Assembly: GCA_021818665.1 (NCBI GenBank)
Contig: JAKATQ010000012.1
Span: 1-23,749 of the forward strand
Source of the DNA: Nanobdellota archaeon
GTDB taxonomy: Archaea; Nanobdellota; Nanobdellia; Parvarchaeales; Parvarchaeaceae
Length of the DNA: 23,749 bases
Direction: 5' to 3'
This document shows positions 20,575-23,749 of the stretch, one piece after another. The position numbers and the translations under genes were made by a program. The stretch's first letter is position 1, and the number at the start of each line of letters is the position of its first letter. The notes under the pieces are model-generated. The model was not told the DNA's origin. It made no database searches and worked only from the letters and a program-made list of their open reading frames with translations.

Positions 20575-21267
20575 ATGCGCATGTCCATCCGCACGAAACG
20601 CTCGCAATTCACTACGGAGTATCTCATAATCATAGCGATTGCGATAGCGATAATCGCGCTGTTTCTGGTCTATGTTTTCATTTATTACACCAACTATACA
20701 AATAACGCCAATGCGCAAGCGGTAACGACTATAGTAGATGCTATAACTAGTCATGCGAATTACGTCCTAGCGACGGGTGGAGGCTCGGAAAGCGCGTTTC
20801 CACTGGTTTTTCCCGCATTGAACATCACCGGCAGTTATTTCTGCGGATCGTACATAAGGGCTGCAACCGGCTCGACTTCTGCCGTCGCGGCTGCGACGGC
20901 TAACATGGTCGGATTGCTGCCGACGAAACCCGGCAACTACTTGGTATACGCGAAGTACCAAAACGGTAGCTTCGTAGAGATTGGAATAGAATCCGCGCTG
21001 GCGTACATAAATTATTCTTACTCTGTCTCCGGCAGCAAACTGTATTATAACCTTAGCTTCCAGAACCAAAGCGGTTCTCTTGTCCCCGGGGTCCCTTTTA
21101 ATATATCCATATATTCGGCCAGCTACAAGTACATAAACAGTACGATTGGCGGAGGCGGTGCCGGCACTGTAAGCGGAAGCTTGCACCTGCCTGCAACGTA
21201 TTCCAGTTATCTGGTCTACGTTCTTTCGAGCCGCTATTCGGAGATCGCGGCGAGTTGCTTGACATAA
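20575..21267 (+). CDS. Class III signal-peptide surface protein (pilin/archaellin-like)
   Basis: The 230-residue protein starts with a basic stretch (MRMSIRTKRS) followed by QFTTEYLIIIAIAIAIIALF. The Q at +1 and E at +5 before a long hydrophobic helix match the class III signal of archaeal pilins and archaellins. The basic residue plus serine before Q replaces the more common K/R-G, which may affect processing. The ectodomain is beta-rich with two cysteines and many sequons (NIT, NGS, NYS, NLS, NQS, NST). No archaellum (fla) or pilus genes are nearby. Translation may start at the ATG at 20575 or 20581. It lies upstream of a glycosyltransferase, which has its own promoter. Confidence 0.8.
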   Translation: MRMSIRTKRSQFTTEYLIIIAIAIAIIALFLVYVFIYYTNYTNNANAQAVTTIVDAITSHANYVLATGGGSESAFPLVFPALNITGSYFCGSYIRAATGSTSAVAAATANMVGLLPTKPGNYLVYAKYQNGSFVEIGIESALAYINYSYSVSGSKLYYNLSFQNQSGSLVPGVPFNISIYSASYKYINSTIGGGGAGTVSGSLHLPATYSSYLVYVLSSRYSEIAASCLT

Positions 21268-21278
21268 CGTTCGGTCAG

Positions 21279-21288
21279 GTATTTTAAC
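21279..21288 (+). promoter_or_regulatory. TATA-like box of the glycosyltransferase gene
   Basis: GTATTTTAAC is centred about 22 nt before the ATG at 21305 and 28 nt before the ATG at 21311; the spacing slightly favours the second ATG as the start. Confidence 0.45.
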
Positions 21289-21304
21289 AAGAAGACGGAA
21301 TAAA

Positions 21305-22462
21305 ATGTATATGCAAAGGAAGCAGTCGATAGCGCTTTTCGTGCCGTGGCTCAAGAGCAAAGGTGGAGTAGAGCGAGCGATACTGCGCATAATGAACGAC
21401 AAGAAGTACGCGATAGACCTCTACACGTTATACTACGACAAGGACCGCACGTTCGACGCTTTCCAAAAGTTCCGTGTAAAGCAGCTTGGGAAAGTCGGCA
21501 CCGGACACTTCATAAGCCGGGGTCTGAGGCTCTTTATAGCGATGCTGTCGACCAAGATAGACCGTCTCGAAGATTATGATGTGTTCATGATATCCACCGG
21601 CGGCGTAGCAGAGCTCATGACACTCAGGAACCGGCACAAAAACACCGTCGCATTGGTGCACACCCCACTCAGAGTAGCTCATGCCATGTATGACTATTAT
21701 CGGAAATCATCGCTAAAATATCGGGTAATTTTACCGCCACTCGTATTCGTCTACAGACTGCTGGAAAAGGCTGCGTGGAAGAGGATAAATTACGCCATCG
21801 TTTTCGGTGCAGAAGTGAAAAGACGCCTCACAGATTACGGCCTGATAGATGCCGACCGCATCTTCGAGATAGGGCCGCACGCCGATTATGGCGGGATAAG
21901 AAAGAGTACTCGACATGACAAGGTGATCTTCTACAGCAGCCGCTTCGTACCGTACAAGCGGCAGGATCTGGCGATAACCTCTTTTAAGATGTCGAAATTG
22001 CCACATATGGGTTTTAAACTGGTCCTCGGGGGCTTTATAGAAGATAGAAAATATTTCGAGAAGCTAAAAGCTATGGTCGGCGATGATGAAAACATAGTTT
22101 TCAAGCCGAACATGAGAGAGACAGATATGCGCAAGGAATATCGCGATTGCTATGCCACTATATTTCTCGCGATAAACGAGGATACGGGCCTTGTTCCGTT
22201 AGAGGCGCTCGCTTATGGAAAACCAGTGATATCAGTAAACGAAGGCGGACCCACCGAATTCGTTAAAGACGGCTACAATGGACTGCTCGTAGATGCGGAC
22301 CCGCACAACGTCGCCAGTGTCCTCGATCAGATAACTGACAATCACTTATACGAAAAACTCAGGCGCGGCGCCATCCATTCTCCGCACTACACAGAAAAAC
22401 GACTACTAAGGAACTTTGACGAGGGCGTTTCGCGCTCATTTAGTTACGCCAGCAAGACTTAA
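21305..22462 (+). CDS. GT4-family (GT-B fold) glycosyltransferase
   Basis: The 385-residue protein has the GT-B layout: an N-terminal acceptor domain with WLKSKGGVERAIL (the glycine-rich loop), then a C-terminal donor domain beginning VIFYSSRFVPYKRQDLAITSF and containing EDTGLVPLEALAYGKPVI. That stretch holds the E-x7-E nucleotide-sugar motif of GT4 enzymes, and it is followed by EGGPTEFVKDGYNGLLV. It transfers sugar from a nucleotide donor, most likely on the cytoplasmic face of the membrane for glycolipid, polysaccharide or N-glycan assembly. It lies next to a nucleotidyltransferase that could make nucleotide sugars, and the local surface proteins are rich in N-glycosylation sequons. Acceptor and donor are unknown. 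Start 21305 or 21311. Confidence 0.85.
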   Translation: MYMQRKQSIALFVPWLKSKGGVERAILRIMNDKKYAIDLYTLYYDKDRTFDAFQKFRVKQLGKVGTGHFISRGLRLFIAMLSTKIDRLEDYDVFMISTGGVAELMTLRNRHKNTVALVHTPLRVAHAMYDYYRKSSLKYRVILPPLVFVYRLLEKAAWKRINYAIVFGAEVKRRLTDYGLIDADRIFEIGPHADYGGIRKSTRHDKVIFYSSRFVPYKRQDLAITSFKMSKLPHMGFKLVLGGFIEDRKYFEKLKAMVGDDENIVFKPNMRETDMRKEYRDCYATIFLAINEDTGLVPLEALAYGKPVISVNEGGPTEFVKDGYNGLLVDADPHNVASVLDQITDNHLYEKLRRGAIHSPHYTEKRLLRNFDEGVSRSFSYASKT

Positions 22463-22466
22463 ATAG
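22458..22466 (+). promoter_or_regulatory. TATA-like box of the RHH-nucleotidyltransferase gene
   Basis: CTTAAATAG is centred 26 nt upstream of the ATG at 22488; its last bases fall within the operator-like repeat at 22465-22483, and it overlaps the end of the upstream gene. Confidence 0.6.
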
Positions 22467-22491
22467 TATGATACAATCATACTCTGTATGA
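22465..22491. promoter_or_regulatory. Operator-like repeat array over the RHH-nucleotidyltransferase start
   Basis: AGTATGATACAATCATACT (22465-22483) is a perfect 8-bp inverted repeat with a 3-nt spacer. The right arm also forms a second inverted repeat, TCATAC-TCT-GTATGA (22477-22491), that includes the start codon. The result is three half-sites in alternating orientation (GTATGA, TCATAC, GTATGA) about 9-11 bp apart, the arrangement expected for a ribbon-helix-helix repressor binding cooperatively. It lies between the TATA-like box and the start codon. Confidence 0.7.
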
Positions 22492-23312
22492 CTAAGGAAC
22501 GGCTGACAATAACGCTAAGTCCTAGGCTTCTAGAAGATATAGACAAGCTTATAGACGGGCAGGAGGTCACCAGCCGCTCCAATGCTATAGAGAAGATACT
22601 CCGGCAATATTTCATACCGCAGGACGCTAGAAAAGCTATAATCCTGGCGGGTGGTCAGGGCATGCGACTTAGGCCGATAACTTATGAACTTCCAAAACCG
22701 ATGATAACGATAAAAGGCAAACCGATACTTGAATACATAATAAACAAGCTGAAGGAAGCTGATTTTAAGGATATAATAGTATCGATAGGTTACCTCGGCG
22801 ATCGGATAAAGGAATACTTCGGAGACGGCGAAAAATTCGGCGTGAACATCAGATATGTCGAGGAGAAGGCGCCATTGGGCACCGGCGGCGCCCTAAGAAG
22901 CGCCCAGCATCTCATCCATGATGACGTAATGGTGGTAAACGGCGACAATATATTTGATTTCGACCTGTCTAAGATATACGAATTCCACAAAAAGGAACGT
23001 TCGTTCGCGACGATGGCGGTGGCGACGGCAGAGGACGTTTCTGCCTTCGGCGTCGTAGAGATGGACGGCAATCGCATAACGAATTTCATAGAAAAACCGA
23101 CGACGCGCCAGAGCACGCATCTTGTTAATGCGGGCATTTATGTGCTGAACTCGATGGCCATATCGATGCTGCCGGAAGGCAACTCAAACCTATCCGATCT
23201 TTTCCCTAAACTGGCCGAGAAAGGGAGACTTAACGGTTTCATATATTCTGGAAAATGGTTCGCGTGCGACAACCTACAGCTCTATGAACGCGCGATAAAG
23301 TATTGGAAATGA
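22488..23312 (+). CDS. Ribbon-helix-helix domain fused to a sugar-1-phosphate nucleotidyltransferase
   Basis: The 274-residue protein joins two domains. Residues 5-42 (RLTITLSPRLLEDIDKL...SRSNAIEKILRQYF) form a ribbon-helix-helix DNA-binding domain of the CopG/NikR/ParD type. From about residue 48 a nucleotidyltransferase begins: IILAGGQGMRLRPIT (the GxGxRL signature for NTP binding), LPKPMITIKGKPILEYII, APLGTGGAL and VVNGDNIFDFDL, which are hallmarks of GlmU/RmlA/GMP-pyrophosphorylase-like enzymes that make NDP-sugars. The enzyme part is short, about 225 residues, with no C-terminal hexapeptide domain. An operator-like array overlaps its start, suggesting that it represses its own gene, possibly in response to nucleotide or sugar phosphate binding. 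Confidence 0.88.
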   Translation: MTKERLTITLSPRLLEDIDKLIDGQEVTSRSNAIEKILRQYFIPQDARKAIILAGGQGMRLRPITYELPKPMITIKGKPILEYIINKLKEADFKDIIVSIGYLGDRIKEYFGDGEKFGVNIRYVEEKAPLGTGGALRSAQHLIHDDVMVVNGDNIFDFDLSKIYEFHKKERSFATMAVATAEDVSAFGVVEMDGNRITNFIEKPTTRQSTHLVNAGIYVLNSMAISMLPEGNSNLSDLFPKLAEKGRLNGFIYSGKWFACDNLQLYERAIKYWK

Positions 23313-23321
23313 GCCGCCTAG

Positions 23322-23749
23322 CTATAGCTTCTTTATTTTCCGCGTCTCTTCCAGCGCTTCCCTGTAGTCCTCCCCTAGCATCCCGGAAACGTCTTCGAAT
23401 TTGATGATGTCCTGCACGTCTATGTTGGTGTACAAGACATCCTCTTCCTTTATGTTCCTGCCATAAACCGCTGCGTCCACGCTTATCGCTACCTTATCAC
23501 CTTTCACTGCCCGATCTAGTTTTTTCTTCTCCCCCTGTATGTCGATTATCCTGCCAAGCTGTTCTCCCTTGCGGTCAATCATGGGATAACCCGGCCTTAT
23601 CTCCCCCGCAAGCACTTCGATGCCGAATACGCACGGGTTCGATCTTCTGAAGAGGTTTCCTTTTATGAAGATTATCTTAGAAGGGAGCCTCAAATCCGCC
23701 GTCTTGTTCGACATGTATTTTTTCTTGGCGTCCGCCGCGAATTCTTTGT
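23322..23749 (-). CDS. infB: Translation initiation factor aIF5B, C-terminal part (runs off the window)
   Basis: The minus-strand frame is open to the last base of the window and ends at 23322, so it is the 3' end of a longer gene; the ATG at 23714 is internal. The sequence (PSKIIFIKGNLFRRSNPCVFGIEVLAGEIRPGYPMI...VGDKVAISV-like...GRNIKEEDVLYTNI) matches domain IV of archaeal/eukaryotic IF5B, a beta-barrel that contacts initiator Met-tRNA, followed by a C-terminal helix. The GTPase domain would lie outside to the right. It is convergent with the nucleotidyltransferase gene, with a 9-nt gap. Confidence 0.9.
   Translation of the reverse strand, partial: KEFAADAKKKYMSNKTADLRLPSKIIFIKGNLFRRSNPCVFGIEVLAGEIRPGYPMIDRKGEQLGRIIDIQGEKKKLDRAVKGDKVAISVDAAVYGRNIKEEDVLYTNIDVQDIIKFEDVSGMLGEDYREALEETRKIKKL

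Noticed and set aside
1..23749. CRISPR arrays, insertion sequences, integrases, attachment sites and rRNA genes
   Set aside because: No regularly spaced direct repeats, transposase or integrase motifs, or rRNA sequence were seen.

Overview
The window comes from an archaeon, and probably a small-genome DPANN lineage; Micrarchaeota is my best guess, by inference only. Archaeal markers seen directly are transcription factor B, a GINS15/51-like replication protein, a Hef-type helicase, ribosomal proteins eL15 and eL33 (L35Ae), the tRNA methyltransferase Trm1, the C-terminal domain of aIF5B, the C-terminus of SecD, a tRNA-Thr with U73, and class III (type IV pilin-like) signal peptides. Genes are packed tightly: stop/start overlaps such as TGATG, three convergent gene pairs that overlap by a few bases, and TATA-like boxes centred about 25 nt upstream of many start codons, which implies mostly leaderless mRNAs.

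Layout. 1-2845: end of secD, a GalT/HIT-like protein without the usual catalytic HPH, a sequon-dense secreted protein, a membrane-anchored thioredoxin-fold protein and a winged-helix protein, apparently one operon. 2842-4322: a shortened Ncs6/TtuA-like protein without a PP-loop, divergent from a MinD/ParA ATPase and a 55-residue zinc ribbon. 4412-5431: tRNA-Thr(CGT), a pilin-like protein and a short eL15. 5500-9149 (locus A): cysteine-rich, N-terminally anchored extracytoplasmic proteins, two of them paralogous, plus a 52-residue minipilin-like protein. 9141-11263 (minus): GINS followed by a nuclease-less Hef helicase. 11341-13773 (minus, locus B): an unrecognised 586-residue soluble protein followed by four overlapping or abutting genes for 48-59-residue single-span proteins with a [KR][KR]G head. 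13932-15279: nucleotidyltransferase-HEPN-like protein and eL33. 15265-17423 (minus): Trm1 and TFB. 17592-19784: poorly conserved small genes, including two ORFans and a protein of the 'MPYI..EDR...GELNY' type, the last of which is coupled to a uridine phosphorylase (19786-20499). 20575-23749: class III signal-peptide protein, GT4 glycosyltransferase, a ribbon-helix-helix (RHH) plus sugar nucleotidyltransferase fusion with an operator-like repeat array over its promoter, and the end of aIF5B.

How the parts may work together (inference). SecD exports precursors; the membrane thioredoxin-fold protein could manage the disulfides of the cysteine-rich exported proteins, all of which have an even number of ectodomain cysteines; the glycosyltransferase and nucleotidyltransferase could serve surface glycosylation, in keeping with the many N-x-S/T sequons. 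Loci A and B share a recurrent minipilin-like head and are the best candidates for an undescribed cell-surface system. The RHH-nucleotidyltransferase with its own operator array is the best candidate for an undescribed regulatory enzyme.
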